Source of the DNA: Vibrio rarus
GTDB lineage: Bacteria; Pseudomonadota; Gammaproteobacteria; Enterobacterales; Vibrionaceae
Direction: 5' to 3'
Assembly: GCF_024347075.1 (NCBI RefSeq)
Contig: NZ_AP024900.1
Span: 1,736,001-1,800,000, forward strand
Length of the DNA: 64,000 nt
Part shown: positions 42,577-53,968 of the stretch, piece after piece
Numbering within the stretch: position 1 is the stretch's first letter
Layout of the letters: the number at the start of each line of letters is the position of its first letter
Position numbers and translations under genes: made by a program
Notes under the pieces: generated by a model
Told to the model about the DNA's origin: nothing
The model's database searches: none
Seen by the model: the letters and a program-made list of their open reading frames with translations, nothing else

Positions 42577-43317
42577 GTGGATTACGCAGTTGCAACTGAC
42601 GCATTAAAAGGCAAAACCATCCTAGTGACTGGCGCTGGAGACGGCATTGGCAAACAAGCAGCTCTATCTTATGCCCAACATGGTGCCACCGTTATCTTAC
42701 TTGGCCGTACGGTCAATAAACTGGAAAACACCTATGATGACATCGTCAATGCTGGCTTTCCTGAACCCGCTATCATTCCATTAGATATGCAAGGGGCGAC
42801 CAAGCAGCACTATATTGATATGGCGGAAACCATCGAAGGGCAATACGGGAAATTGGATGGCCTACTGCATAATGCGGGGGTTCTTGGCATGATCAGTCCC
42901 TTTGACCAAATTGAAGAAGACACCTTTGAGGAAGTGATGCAAATTAATGTCAAAGGACAATTTTTAATGACTCAAGCTTTGTTGCCTATCATTAAAAAAG
43001 CCCCACATGGTCGCATTGTGTTTACCTCCTCAACGGTAGGCCATATTGGACGGGCGTTATGGGGTAGCTACGCCATATCAAAGTTTGCCACCGAAGGCAT
43101 GATGCAAGTATTGGCCGACGAATTAAGCAATACTCCGGTACGAGTGAATGCCATCAACCCAGGCGCAACTCGCACAGCCATGCGTGCCGGAGCCTACCCA
43201 GCCGAAGACTGCGATACATTAAAGACCCCTCTGCAAATCATGCCGCTCTATTTATACTTAATGAGTGATCAAGCCGAAGGCATCAGCGGGTTATGTATTG
43301 ACGCTCAACCAAAATAA
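42577..43317 (+). CDS. yciK: YciK family SDR oxidoreductase
   Basis: A 246-residue SDR of the YciK group: GKTILVTGAGDGIGKQAALSYA at the N-terminus, HNAGVLG, and the catalytic serine and YAISK. Its physiological substrate is unknown. It begins with GTG at 42577 after AAAGGATT. sohB is divergent, as in vibrios and enterobacteria. Confidence 0.9.
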   Translation: MDYAVATDALKGKTILVTGAGDGIGKQAALSYAQHGATVILLGRTVNKLENTYDDIVNAGFPEPAIIPLDMQGATKQHYIDMAETIEGQYGKLDGLLHNAGVLGMISPFDQIEEDTFEEVMQINVKGQFLMTQALLPIIKKAPHGRIVFTSSTVGHIGRALWGSYAISKFATEGMMQVLADELSNTPVRVNAINPGATRTAMRAGAYPAEDCDTLKTPLQIMPLYLYLMSDQAEGISGLCIDAQPK

Positions 43318-43336
43318 CCCAATTAAGGATAAAGCC

Positions 43337-44023
43337 ATGCGTACCATTTTAATCACCGGAGCTAACCGCGGTATCGGTTTTGGACTCACTGAGCATTATT
43401 TAAAAACGGGGGCAAACGTTATTGCTACCTACCGCGATGAAGCCAGTAGCGAGCCATTGATTGATTTAACCCAGCACTATGAAAACTTGCACATTAGACC
43501 ATTAGATGTCACCGATTACACAGCGGTTAAACGTCTTGCTAATGAGTTTGAGCAGTTAGATCTGCTGATTAATAATGCTGGCTATTACGGCCCTAAAGGC
43601 GTCGCTTTTGGCAATGTCGATGTGCAAGAATGGCGTAAAGTATTAGAAGTGAATACTATCGCCCCTCTAAAGTTAGTCGAAGCCTTCTACCCTGCCCTTG
43701 AAAAAAGCAATGAAAAGCGCATCGCGATACTCTCATCAAAAGTGGGTAGCATGACAGAAAATACCTCTGGCGGTGGTTACCTCTATCGCTCATCAAAAGC
43801 CGGTATAAATTCTGTGATAAAAAGCCTACACAACGACTTAAACCCACAAGGCTTCACCGTACTCGCCCTTCACCCCGGCTGGGTCAAAACCCGCATGGGA
43901 GGAGCAAACGCCCTAATTGATGTCAATGAGTCGGTCAACGGCTTAGTTAATATCATTGAACATGCAAGCAAAGAGCAGTCCGGTGGGTTCTTTAATTATG
44001 ATGGGCAAGAGATTGCTTGGTAA
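43337..44023 (+). CDS. Short-chain dehydrogenase/reductase
   Basis: The 228-residue product is a classical SDR with TGANRGIGFGL, NNAGYYGP and the catalytic YRSSK, then LHPGWVKTRMGG. The reaction and substrate are unknown. The ATG at 43337 has an AAGGAT site and is 19 bases after yciK; the open frame extends upstream to 43265 inside yciK but without a ribosome site. Probably cotranscribed with yciK. Confidence 0.88.
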   Translation: MRTILITGANRGIGFGLTEHYLKTGANVIATYRDEASSEPLIDLTQHYENLHIRPLDVTDYTAVKRLANEFEQLDLLINNAGYYGPKGVAFGNVDVQEWRKVLEVNTIAPLKLVEAFYPALEKSNEKRIAILSSKVGSMTENTSGGGYLYRSSKAGINSVIKSLHNDLNPQGFTVLALHPGWVKTRMGGANALIDVNESVNGLVNIIEHASKEQSGGFFNYDGQEIAW

Positions 44024-44374
44024 TGTTTAATATTCAGCGCTATGCCTTCGGTTTTATTAATGAGTAATAGTGCTGAGGTGTTGACCTTTAATAGTTATGG
44101 GGAATGATGGTTATACTGACATCCCCATTGCGCTCTACAATGCCAGTTTGATATTAATCCTACGCCAATAACACATTCTCTTTTCACATCATCATTTCTT
44201 ATATCTAACAACTAATATAACAATGATATCAAATACCCCAACAGCAAAAAGAAGCAATACATTTAGATGCCTCATTTTAGTGCAATCTAATTTGAATTCT
44301 TAGGTTTCACATTATTAAAATTAAAACCACGCTGTAGCATAAATTGCTAATGATAATTAAATATAGGGGTTCGT
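44024..44374. other. Intergenic region, no feature recognised
   Basis: 351 AT-rich bases after the SDR gene. I see no ORF over 40 codons with a start signal and no clear terminator. The stretch just before 44375 (TTAAATATAGGGG) may carry the small ORF's ribosome site. Confidence 0.5.
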
Positions 44375-44542
44375 GTGTTCGTTGTAATTATCACATTCAT
44401 AAATATAGTTTTAATTCACCACGGGTGGTCAATGCTCAGTGTTGTGAGCTTAGCGGTAGGCGTTAATGTGGCTTGTGCAATAGTGTTTGGCCCAGGTACG
44501 GCTAAAGGCATGTCTTTCATTTTTAACAAAAAGTTTTTTTGA
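44375..44542 (+). CDS. Possible small membrane protein, 55 residues
   Basis: A GTG-started ORF with an AGGGG site five bases before it. The product has two hydrophobic segments (FVVIITFINIVLI and SVVSLAVGVNVACAIVF) separated by HHGWSM, and a basic end (FNKKFF). No family is recognised. It could be a real two-helix membrane peptide or chance in AT-rich sequence. Confidence 0.4.
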   Translation: MFVVIITFINIVLIHHGWSMLSVVSLAVGVNVACAIVFGPGTAKGMSFIFNKKFF

Positions 44543-44584
44543 CCCACATACCTCTGGGGATGAAAAAAAACAAATAATCGCGTA

Positions 44585-44616
44585 AAACAGTTTAGAGCGG
44601 GATCTCTAAACTGTTT
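44585..44616. terminator. Hairpin between the small ORF and the secreted protein gene
   Basis: Perfect 13-bp arms AAACAGTTTAGAG / CTCTAAACTGTTT with loop CGGGAT; short T-runs on both strands. Placed between two genes that converge here, so a bidirectional terminator is likely. Confidence 0.65.
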
Positions 44617-44681
44617 GCTATGGATAAGTTACATTTAGCAAAATAGATAGGAGTAATATCGCTAAAAAAACGGCACGCCGA

Positions 44682-45104
44682 CTATTTCAGGCTTAAAAAA
44701 CCCTCGGTGCTAACCACACCATCATTAAGTCTCAACGGAGTATGCTGCTGTGCATTACTGACTAAGCGAGCGTAGATTTCCTCGTTGTCACTAGGGACTT
44801 TAGGGAATAAAAATACCGCCTTGCCCACACCTGTCTCTCTGCAACCTATGTATGTAGGTATGCTATGGTCAAGCCATGTGACACTTTCCAGTTTCACGTT
44901 GCTTTCTGGTTTACAGGGTTGTTTAGTGAAAATACCCACCGAAACTATATGCCCTTGTGATGTTTGAGCAACCTGAAATATCGCCCTATCCCCATTATTA
45001 GTATGGAACTGAGTACCAACACTGCCATTAGGGGCGGTGCGCCATGCGGCATTTGAAGATAAAGAAAAAAGAGCAAGGGTTGTGGCTAAAACTATTTTTT
45101 TCAT
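44682..45104 (-). CDS. Hypothetical secreted protein
   Basis: The 140-residue product has a clear signal peptide (MKKIVLATTLALFSLSSNAA) and a mature part beginning WRTAPNG, with two cysteines (QPCKPES and YIGCRE) that could form a disulfide in the periplasm. No family is recognised. It stands alone between convergent genes and topB, in the loosest part of the window. Confidence 0.7.
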   Translation of the reverse strand: MKKIVLATTLALFSLSSNAAWRTAPNGSVGTQFHTNNGDRAIFQVAQTSQGHIVSVGIFTKQPCKPESNVKLESVTWLDHSIPTYIGCRETGVGKAVFLFPKVPSDNEEIYARLVSNAQQHTPLRLNDGVVSTEGFLSLK

Positions 45105-45299
45105 TGGTTTGGAAAAGGGATTAATTATTAGTTACTCATATATTAACGCAGACACTGAGCTTCACACATCACCTCATTTTGCAAAATAAACTATCACTTT
45201 CATGACGTTTATTCCTATTCGCCACAATGAAGCCATCAAGGATGATTTCACCACATCCACTATTGCGGCGCTCTACTTGGGATCCATAAAGATATACTG

Positions 45300-47249
45300 T
45301 TATTTACCACTACGCTTAGAATATGATTTTTTGCCACTGGCACGGCGCTTTTTATAGGCCGGTTTTTTCACTTCTGGTAGCGCACGTAATGAGTCGGGTA
45401 TGGGGCCGGTTTTTGCGGTGTCCATTAACTGGGCCAGTTGGCGGTGCAGTTCGCTAATAAAAGGTTGGTAGGCCTGTTTTTTCTCGGCCATATCTTGCAG
45501 TTGTTTTTCCCAGTGGGCGGTAAGATCTGGATAGGTAGAAAGATCTGGTAAGGCCGCAATTAGTCCTTTACCTGCTGGGGTACTTAATACAGATTTGCCA
45601 CTACGCACTAATAAGGCGCGTTTAAATAACGTATCTAAAATGCCGGCGCGTGTGGCCTCGGTGCCTATCCCATCAGTTTCTCTGAGGATTTTCTTTAATG
45701 AGCTGTCTTGTACAAAACGTCCAATGCCGGTCATAGCTTGCAATAATGTCCCCTCAGTAAAGTGTTTTGGCGGCTCGGTTTGCTTTTGTTTGATCTCACC
45801 TTCGCGGCAAGTTAATTGTTGTCCTTGCGCTAACGCTGGCACCTGCGGAGCTTGCTTATCTTTATCTGTGGCATCTTTACGTGCCGGGAATAACGCTTTC
45901 CAGCCGGGAACCAATAATTGTCGACCAGAGGCGGTAAATTTGCCCCCTTTAATATCGAATTCCAATTTAGATTCGGCGTATTGCGCTGACGGATAAAACT
46001 GCATGAGATATTGAGTTGCAATCAGCTGATAGACCTTTGCTTCTTGCGGCGGCAAGTTTGAGGCTTTTTTCGGTGTCGGAATGATGGCGTGGTGCGCATC
46101 AACCTTTTTATCATTCCACGCTTTAGAGCGCAGAGATAAATTGGCATTCGCCACCGCCTTACTTTGCTCAGGGGCATTGCTCAAAATAGCATCGCATACC
46201 GATTTTGCTTCATTGAAATGCTCTACGGGCAAATAGCGACAATCTGAGCGAGGGTAAGTTATCACTTTGTATTTTTCGTAAAGGGACTGACACAAATCTA
46301 AAACTTGCTGCGCACTCATAGAGTAACGTTTAGACGCATCAATTTGTAAGGCGCTCAAGGAATAAGGGAGCGGCGGAGCTTGCTTGGTGGTTTTTTGTTC
46401 TGATTTTGTAACGATAGCCGGCTGCCCTTGAATGCGCTGAGCAACATTTTCAACCAGTGCTTTGCTTAATACTCGACCATCTTCATCCAGCCACTTTTTG
46501 CATGCGTCACTAGGAATCCACTTAGCGCGAATATCAAAAGCACCGTTATGATCTGAATAAGGGATTAGCGCCTCAAGAGTGTAGTAATCTCGAGGCACAA
46601 AATTTTCGATTTCTAAATCGCGACGCACTACAAGCCCAAGAACTGGGGTTTGTACTCTGCCTACTGACAGTACGCCATTATATCCGGCTTTTTTACCCAG
46701 CAAAGTGTAAGCGCGAGACATGTTCATGCCGTATAACCAGTCTGCGCGAGAGCGCGCAAGGGCTGACACCGACAAAGGGACAAATTCGCGATTACTGCGC
46801 ATGCTAGATAGGGAGCGTTTTACTGCAGATAAGTTTAAGTCGCTGATCAATAAGCGTTGCGCGGATTCTTTTTTGCTTTTGCTGACTTTGCAATAATCAA
46901 ACACTTCATCCACCAGCAACTGCCCTTCTCTATCCGGGTCACCTGCATTAACAATTTGGCTTGATGATTTCAGCAGTTTTTTTACCACAGCAAGTTGCTT
47001 GGCCGCACTTTTACGAGGTCGTAGTTGCCACGCGTCTGGGATAATAGGAAGATCCGCCAGATCCCAGCGCTTATATTTAGGATCGTACACATCCGGTTCA
47101 ACTTGTTCGAGCAAATGTCCAATACACCAAGTGACGATATCGCCATTACCGCACTCAATAAAGCCTTGCCCATTTTTATGTGGACGAGGAAGAGCGCTGG
47201 CAATAGCGCGCCCTAAACTGGGTTTTTCTGCTACAAAAAGTCGAGTCAT
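45300..47249 (-). CDS. topB: DNA topoisomerase III
   Basis: TopB is a type IA topoisomerase that decatenates DNA and works at recombination intermediates. The 649-residue product has the TOPRIM domain (MTRLFVAEKPSLGRAIA, then NAGDPDREGQLL) and the active tyrosine in YKVITYPRSDCRYL. The C-terminus is basic (KKRRASGKKSYSKRSGK). Length fits E. coli TopB. Confidence 0.97.
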   Translation of the reverse strand: MTRLFVAEKPSLGRAIASALPRPHKNGQGFIECGNGDIVTWCIGHLLEQVEPDVYDPKYKRWDLADLPIIPDAWQLRPRKSAAKQLAVVKKLLKSSSQIVNAGDPDREGQLLVDEVFDYCKVSKSKKESAQRLLISDLNLSAVKRSLSSMRSNREFVPLSVSALARSRADWLYGMNMSRAYTLLGKKAGYNGVLSVGRVQTPVLGLVVRRDLEIENFVPRDYYTLEALIPYSDHNGAFDIRAKWIPSDACKKWLDEDGRVLSKALVENVAQRIQGQPAIVTKSEQKTTKQAPPLPYSLSALQIDASKRYSMSAQQVLDLCQSLYEKYKVITYPRSDCRYLPVEHFNEAKSVCDAILSNAPEQSKAVANANLSLRSKAWNDKKVDAHHAIIPTPKKASNLPPQEAKVYQLIATQYLMQFYPSAQYAESKLEFDIKGGKFTASGRQLLVPGWKALFPARKDATDKDKQAPQVPALAQGQQLTCREGEIKQKQTEPPKHFTEGTLLQAMTGIGRFVQDSSLKKILRETDGIGTEATRAGILDTLFKRALLVRSGKSVLSTPAGKGLIAALPDLSTYPDLTAHWEKQLQDMAEKKQAYQPFISELHRQLAQLMDTAKTGPIPDSLRALPEVKKPAYKKRRASGKKSYSKRSGK

Positions 47250-47384
47250 AGTAAGCGTTTAACAAATATTTGGAAAAATAAATTACTGGATAAATATACA
47301 TACCCAGCTATCTAAGTGCAACTATGGCCTGCGACCTTTATATCAAGAAGAGGTCAAACTCTTTATTAACGCTCACTATTATGG

Positions 47385-47933
47385 CTATAAGTACTCTACA
47401 AATTTATCGAGATCGCGCTGCGGGGTTGGCGCAGCTTGGCATTGCGCCGTACCAAGGTACAAAAAACCCACTATTTTATCTTGTTCTTGTAAGCCAAAGG
47501 CCCGTTCTACATGGCTATCAAACATCCAAGTCCCCGATCGCCAGAAGCCCTGAAACCCTTGCGCGACAGCCGCCATCTGCATCGCCTGCACAGCACAAGC
47601 GGCGGAAAGGTATTGCTCAAATTCAGGTACTTTAGGATGAGGCTTGGTTTTAGCGATCACAGTGATCACCATAGGCGCACGAAATGGCGCTTTTGCTAAT
47701 TTATCAATGACCGCCTGTTCCGCGTCCGCTGACTGCGCCGCGGACACTAAAATATCCGCCAGTTTTTGTTGGCCCTCCCCTTCAGCCACCACAAACCGCC
47801 AAGGGGTTAAGCCTCCATGATCAGGGGCTCTAAGCCCTGCAGCCAAAATATTATTTAATACATCGCCACAAGGGGCCGGGTGAGACAATTTAGCAATAGA
47901 GCGACGGTTCAATAACAGGTCGAGTGCATCCAT
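47385..47933 (-). CDS. ydjA: NAD(P)H nitroreductase, YdjA family
   Basis: A 182-residue FMN-dependent nitroreductase-fold protein: MDALDLLLNRRSIAKL, APDHGGLTPWRFVV, and GFWRSGTWMFD near the C-terminus, as in the small YdjA subgroup. The physiological substrate is unknown. Confidence 0.9.
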   Translation of the reverse strand: MDALDLLLNRRSIAKLSHPAPCGDVLNNILAAGLRAPDHGGLTPWRFVVAEGEGQQKLADILVSAAQSADAEQAVIDKLAKAPFRAPMVITVIAKTKPHPKVPEFEQYLSAACAVQAMQMAAVAQGFQGFWRSGTWMFDSHVERAFGLQEQDKIVGFLYLGTAQCQAAPTPQRDLDKFVEYL

Positions 47934-47994
47934 AGGTGTTCATTCCACTATCAATTTCAATATAAGAGAAGGCTTAATACAGCAACAACTTTCT

Positions 47995-48020
47995 ATGGCA
48001 CATGTGACTCAATGTGCCAT
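47995..48020. terminator. Hairpin downstream of fadH
   Basis: Perfect arms ATGGCACAT / ATGTGCCAT with an eight-base loop, 40 bases after the fadH stop; no T run follows. Confidence 0.4.
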
Positions 48021-48059
48021 CTATTCATATACCATCGTGAGTGTAACACCTCAATTGCA

Positions 48060-50081
<2,022 letters not shown>

Positions 50082-50086
50082 TCACT

Positions 50087-50103
50087 TTCTGGTCAGACCA
50101 CGA
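50087..50103. promoter_or_regulatory. FadR operator upstream of fadH
   Basis: CTGGTCAGACCA matches the core of the FadR site (AnCTGGTCnGACnnGTT) with only outer positions changed. It lies 24 bases before the fadH start, a position suited to repression in the absence of long-chain acyl-CoA. Confidence 0.75.
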
Positions 50104-50363
50104 TAAGGTAGCGCGATCAATATGGCAAATATATTTTTACATTTACGCAACAAATCCCCAGGTAAATCACAATCTCAGCGCCTTTCCTGCCAAGCAATGA
50201 ATGAGATGTCTAATTTTTAAGCGCATTATGCCCTTATCACTCTGATTAGATTTAATTCTTTTACATGATTAGCTATGGGTTGTTTGTGATTAACGTCATT
50301 ATCACTTAGCATTAAACATCATCCCTTAACTCTCTGATTGTGAAGGATCAGGCGGAGAATATA

Positions 50364-52223
50364 ATGAAAACACTGTTTCGCTTCATTGGTAAGATAGCAA
50401 GAGGTATTTGGAAGGTCATCACCTTCACTCGTGTCGCACTTGCCAACTTGCTGTTTCTTGCAGCTCTCGTCTTTATTTATTTTACTGTGACTCAAGTTGA
50501 CAGTAAATCCGATACCCCTGCTGTGGATCAAACAGCCAAAGCGCTCGTTCTTAACCTTTCTGGAAAAATCGTCGAAGACCGACGTGCCAGCAATCCTATG
50601 GATTCGTTAACGGGCTCTCTACTAGGAAAAGACACCCCTAAAGAGAACATGTTATACGACATTAGAAACACAATTCGTCATGCTGCCAGTGACGATAATG
50701 TGTCAGGCTTGGTCTTGAGCCTGAAAAAAATGCCGGAAACAAATCTCACTAAGCTGCGCTATATTGCTAAAGCATTAAACGAGTTTAAGGCAACAGGGAA
50801 ACCTATCTATGCCATTGGCGATTTTTATAATCAGAGCCAATACTATCTTGCCAGCTATGCCGACAAAATTTATCTCTCTCCCGATGGCGGTGTCATGCTA
50901 CGAGGTTACAGTTCTTACTCTATGTATTATAAAGAGTTACTGGACAATTTAGACGTTAGCACTCACGTATTCAAAGTGGGCACCTACAAATCAGCGGTAG
51001 AACCCTTCACCCGTAACAGCATGTCAGCCCCAGCTAAAGAAGCAGCCAGCGTTTGGCTAGGGCAACTGTGGGGCGCGTATGTGGATGATGTCGCGCACAA
51101 TAGAAATATCGATAAAGCGCTGTTTAATCCAAGTATGGATGAGTTTATCAAAGCGTTTTCACAGGCGGATGGGAGCTTATCTCTGTTAGCCATGAAGCTA
51201 GGTATGGTAGATGAATTGGCCACTCGTCAACAAGCACAAGACGCTATGATTGATGCGTTTGGAGGAGATGAGAAGTCCGGCTTTAATTCTGTTGATTACT
51301 ACACCTATAAAGATCAGCTTAGCCCTGAGCTAAACCAATCCGACAATCAAATTGCGGTTGTAGTCGCCAGTGGTGCCATTATGGATGGACCACAACAAGG
51401 CAACTCTGTAGGGGGTGACACTACGGCCAGTCTCATTCGTCAGGCGCGTTTAAACGACAAAGTGAAAGCGTTAGTACTGCGAGTGGATAGCCCAGGAGGC
51501 AGTGCATTTGCTTCGGAAGTCATTCGCAATGAAATTGTCGCCTTTAAACAAACCAATAGACCGGTTGTGGTGTCCATGTCGAGTCTTGCTGCCTCTGGCG
51601 GGTATTGGATCTCCATGTCTGCCGATGAAATCTTGGCTCAACCTACCACGCTTACCGGCTCTATCGGGATTTTCAGTATCGTCACTACCTTTGAAAAAGG
51701 GCTGAATAAATACGGCATTCATACCGATGGCCTCGGCACTTCTCCGTTCTCGGGCATCGGCGCGATGTCAGGGCTCAACGAGGGGGCAAAACGTGCCATG
51801 CAACTGGGCATTGAAAATGGCTACCGACGCTTTACAGGCTTAGTGGCCGTCAACCGAGACTTAGATGCAAAAGCTGTCGAAAAAATTGCTGAAGGGCGCG
51901 TTTGGACTGGGCAAGATGCCGTCAACAAAGGTTTAGTGGATTCCATTGGTGACTTTGATGATGCCATTGCTCGCGCAGCCACCTTGGCTAAGGTAGAGTC
52001 TTACTCTCTAAATTGGTTACAAAAACCGCTGACACCTGCTCAAAAATTCCTACAGGATTTCAGCAAGCATGTTTCGGTCTCCTTAGGGCTTGATGTCAAT
52101 GCATGGCTACCGAGTGCCTTACAACCTATGGCATCACAAATGCAACAAGATCTCAGTATGATGCAAGAGTTTAACGACCCGAATGGGTACTACACCCTAT
52201 GTTTACCGTGTCAGGTTGAATAA
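50364..52223 (+). CDS. sppA: Signal peptide peptidase SppA (67K type)
   Basis: SppA is an inner-membrane S49 protease that degrades cleaved signal peptides. From ATG 50364 (MKTLFRFIGKIARG, with a GGAG site) the product is 619 residues, like E. coli. It has one N-terminal membrane helix, two S49 domains, the lysine in VGTYKSAVEPF of the first and the serine nucleophile in SLAASGGYWIS of the second. Repeat copy E lies between its stop and its terminator. Confidence 0.96.
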   Translation: MKTLFRFIGKIARGIWKVITFTRVALANLLFLAALVFIYFTVTQVDSKSDTPAVDQTAKALVLNLSGKIVEDRRASNPMDSLTGSLLGKDTPKENMLYDIRNTIRHAASDDNVSGLVLSLKKMPETNLTKLRYIAKALNEFKATGKPIYAIGDFYNQSQYYLASYADKIYLSPDGGVMLRGYSSYSMYYKELLDNLDVSTHVFKVGTYKSAVEPFTRNSMSAPAKEAASVWLGQLWGAYVDDVAHNRNIDKALFNPSMDEFIKAFSQADGSLSLLAMKLGMVDELATRQQAQDAMIDAFGGDEKSGFNSVDYYTYKDQLSPELNQSDNQIAVVVASGAIMDGPQQGNSVGGDTTASLIRQARLNDKVKALVLRVDSPGGSAFASEVIRNEIVAFKQTNRPVVVSMSSLAASGGYWISMSADEILAQPTTLTGSIGIFSIVTTFEKGLNKYGIHTDGLGTSPFSGIGAMSGLNEGAKRAMQLGIENGYRRFTGLVAVNRDLDAKAVEKIAEGRVWTGQDAVNKGLVDSIGDFDDAIARAATLAKVESYSLNWLQKPLTPAQKFLQDFSKHVSVSLGLDVNAWLPSALQPMASQMQQDLSMMQEFNDPNGYYTLCLPCQVE

Positions 52224-52236
52224 CCTTATATACCTC

Positions 52237-52397
52237 ATACCCATCACACTAAGTAAGTGATCAGAAATAGCGCAGGAGACATGCTCGAAAACAAGGAAGA
52301 ACTTTTCGATAAGTAGTTATTCTACAATCAAAAATTCTGCCTTGTTATCGAGCATTTTAACCAGCTAGAATGACCCGTTATTTAGTACGATTTGTAT
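52237..52397. repeat. Dispersed palindromic element, copy E
   Basis: Full copy of about 161 bp, from ATACCCATCACACTAAGTAA to TTTAGTACGATTTGTAT. It lies in the sppA 3' untranslated region, 13 bases after the stop and 5 before the terminator stem, so it is probably transcribed. Confidence 0.92.
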
Positions 52398-52402
52398 TAT
52401 TT

Positions 52403-52427
52403 AGCCCAGCTTTGCTGGGCTTTTTTA
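52403..52427 (+). terminator. Rho-independent terminator after sppA
   Basis: Stem AGCCCAGC / GCTGGGCT with loop TTT and six T. Confidence 0.95.
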
Positions 52428-52516
52428 TTTTAATCCATTCACTGTCGTATTGCGTGCCCTAAAAGATCCGTTATACTTCGCCTCAATCTGTCCGTCGTAG
52501 AAAAAGTCCTAGTTTT

Positions 52517-53542
52517 ATGCCTCAGCACAACACACGTAAACACATCTATATCGCTTATACTGGCGGTACCATAGGTATGCAAAAATCAGCCAATGGCTAT
52601 GTTCCGGTTGCGGGATTTATGGAGTCACAATTGGCCGCCATGCCTGAATTTCACCGTCCAGAAATGCCACAGTATACTATCCATGAATATGCGCCATTGA
52701 TTGACTCATCGGATATGACCCCTTCTGACTGGCAACAGATCGCCAATGATATAAAAGCACATTACGATGATTATGACGGCTTTGTTATTTTGCATGGCAC
52801 TGACACTATGGCTTATACCGCCTCTGCCTTGTCGTTTATGTTAGAAAACCTTGGCAAACCTGTCATTGTTACAGGATCGCAGATCCCGCTGGCAGAATTA
52901 CGTTCTGACGGACAAGCCAATCTACTTAACGCACTGCACATTGCGGCCAACTACCCTATTAACGAAGTCACCTTGTTTTTCAATAACCAATTGATGCGAG
53001 GCAATCGAAGCACCAAATCTCATGCAGACGGATTTTCGGCCTTCACTTCTCCTAACCTGCCTCCTTTGCTAGAAGCGGGGATCCACATTCAACTCAGCCC
53101 ACAAGCGCAAATAAATAAACAAGCTGACGGCGAATTTAAGGTACACACGATCACCCCACAACCTATTGGCGTGATCACTATGTACCCTGGTATTTCACAT
53201 GAGGTGATTCGCAATACCCTAAGGCAACCCGTTAACGCCATGATTTTGCTCACTTTTGGGGTGGGTAATGCGCCACAAAACCCGCAATTGTTAGGCCACC
53301 TTAAAGAGGCATCTGAGCGCGGTGTGATTGTGGTCAATCTCACTCAATGTCTGGCTGGAAAGGTCAACATGGGGGGCTATGCCACAGGGTGTGCATTAGC
53401 AGGGGCAGGGGTGATCAGTGGCTACGATATGACTCATGAAGCGGCGCTGGCAAAACTGCACTTTTTATTGAGCCAAGGTCTGGAATACGAAGAAATTAAG
53501 CTAAGAATGCAACAGGTGCTACACGGAGAAATGAGCCTGTAG
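52517..53542 (+). CDS. ansA: L-asparaginase I (cytoplasmic)
   Basis: AnsA hydrolyses asparagine to aspartate and ammonia. The 341-residue product has no signal peptide; the two catalytic threonine motifs are YTGGTIGMQ near the N-terminus and LHGTDTMAYTASALSF around residue 90-105. Length is normal for the type I enzyme. Confidence 0.95.
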   Translation: MPQHNTRKHIYIAYTGGTIGMQKSANGYVPVAGFMESQLAAMPEFHRPEMPQYTIHEYAPLIDSSDMTPSDWQQIANDIKAHYDDYDGFVILHGTDTMAYTASALSFMLENLGKPVIVTGSQIPLAELRSDGQANLLNALHIAANYPINEVTLFFNNQLMRGNRSTKSHADGFSAFTSPNLPPLLEAGIHIQLSPQAQINKQADGEFKVHTITPQPIGVITMYPGISHEVIRNTLRQPVNAMILLTFGVGNAPQNPQLLGHLKEASERGVIVVNLTQCLAGKVNMGGYATGCALAGAGVISGYDMTHEAALAKLHFLLSQGLEYEEIKLRMQQVLHGEMSL

Positions 53543-53567
53543 TCAACTAAAGTAAAGCTTTACTAAG

Positions 53568-53604
53568 CTGAACATCAATGCGTTTACTGCGTATGGATGT
53601 TCAG
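53568..53604. terminator. Hairpin between ansA and yeaC
   Basis: Arms CTGAACATC / GATGTTCAG around a 19-base loop, between convergent genes. No T run, so only a possible terminator. Confidence 0.35.
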
Positions 53605-53631
53605 TGATTCCCCAATAGTCACTGTCGTGAC

Positions 53632-53922
53632 TTAATCCACTTTTACCTTTGCTATCGTCTGTTCATTAGTAAATTGACGCTTCAGTTCACTCTTTGATTT
53701 AAAGCTGATTTCCCCGCCCACCGCTACCGTCATATGCTGCGCTTCAGTGTTGTGCTTACTTTGATACAGCATAACCGCTTGCTGACAAAATGCCCTTTGC
53801 TCATCGCTCACTGCGGTGCCTTCTGGCCAACGACCGGTTTCAACCACAAAGCTTAATCTTTGATATGCTTCAGGGGTAATAGTATCGATCATCTGTTGTA
53901 AACTAGGGTGACTTTGACTCAT
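53632..53922 (-). CDS. yeaC: YeaC family protein (DUF1315)
   Basis: A 96-residue protein matching E. coli YeaC (IDTITPEAYQRLSFVVETGRW-like N-terminus, HNTEAQHMTV). Function unknown. It follows msrB by 46 bases, the same msrB-yeaC order seen in E. coli. Confidence 0.88.
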   Translation of the reverse strand: MSQSHPSLQQMIDTITPEAYQRLSFVVETGRWPEGTAVSDEQRAFCQQAVMLYQSKHNTEAQHMTVAVGGEISFKSKSELKRQFTNEQTIAKVKVD

Positions 53923-53968
53923 TGCCTTCCTCTAAATTAATTTCAATTGTAACAAAATAACGACAGAT

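Noticed and set aside
50319..50531. 70-residue ORF antisense to the sppA start
   Set aside because: Shadow of the sppA coding region without its own ribosome site.
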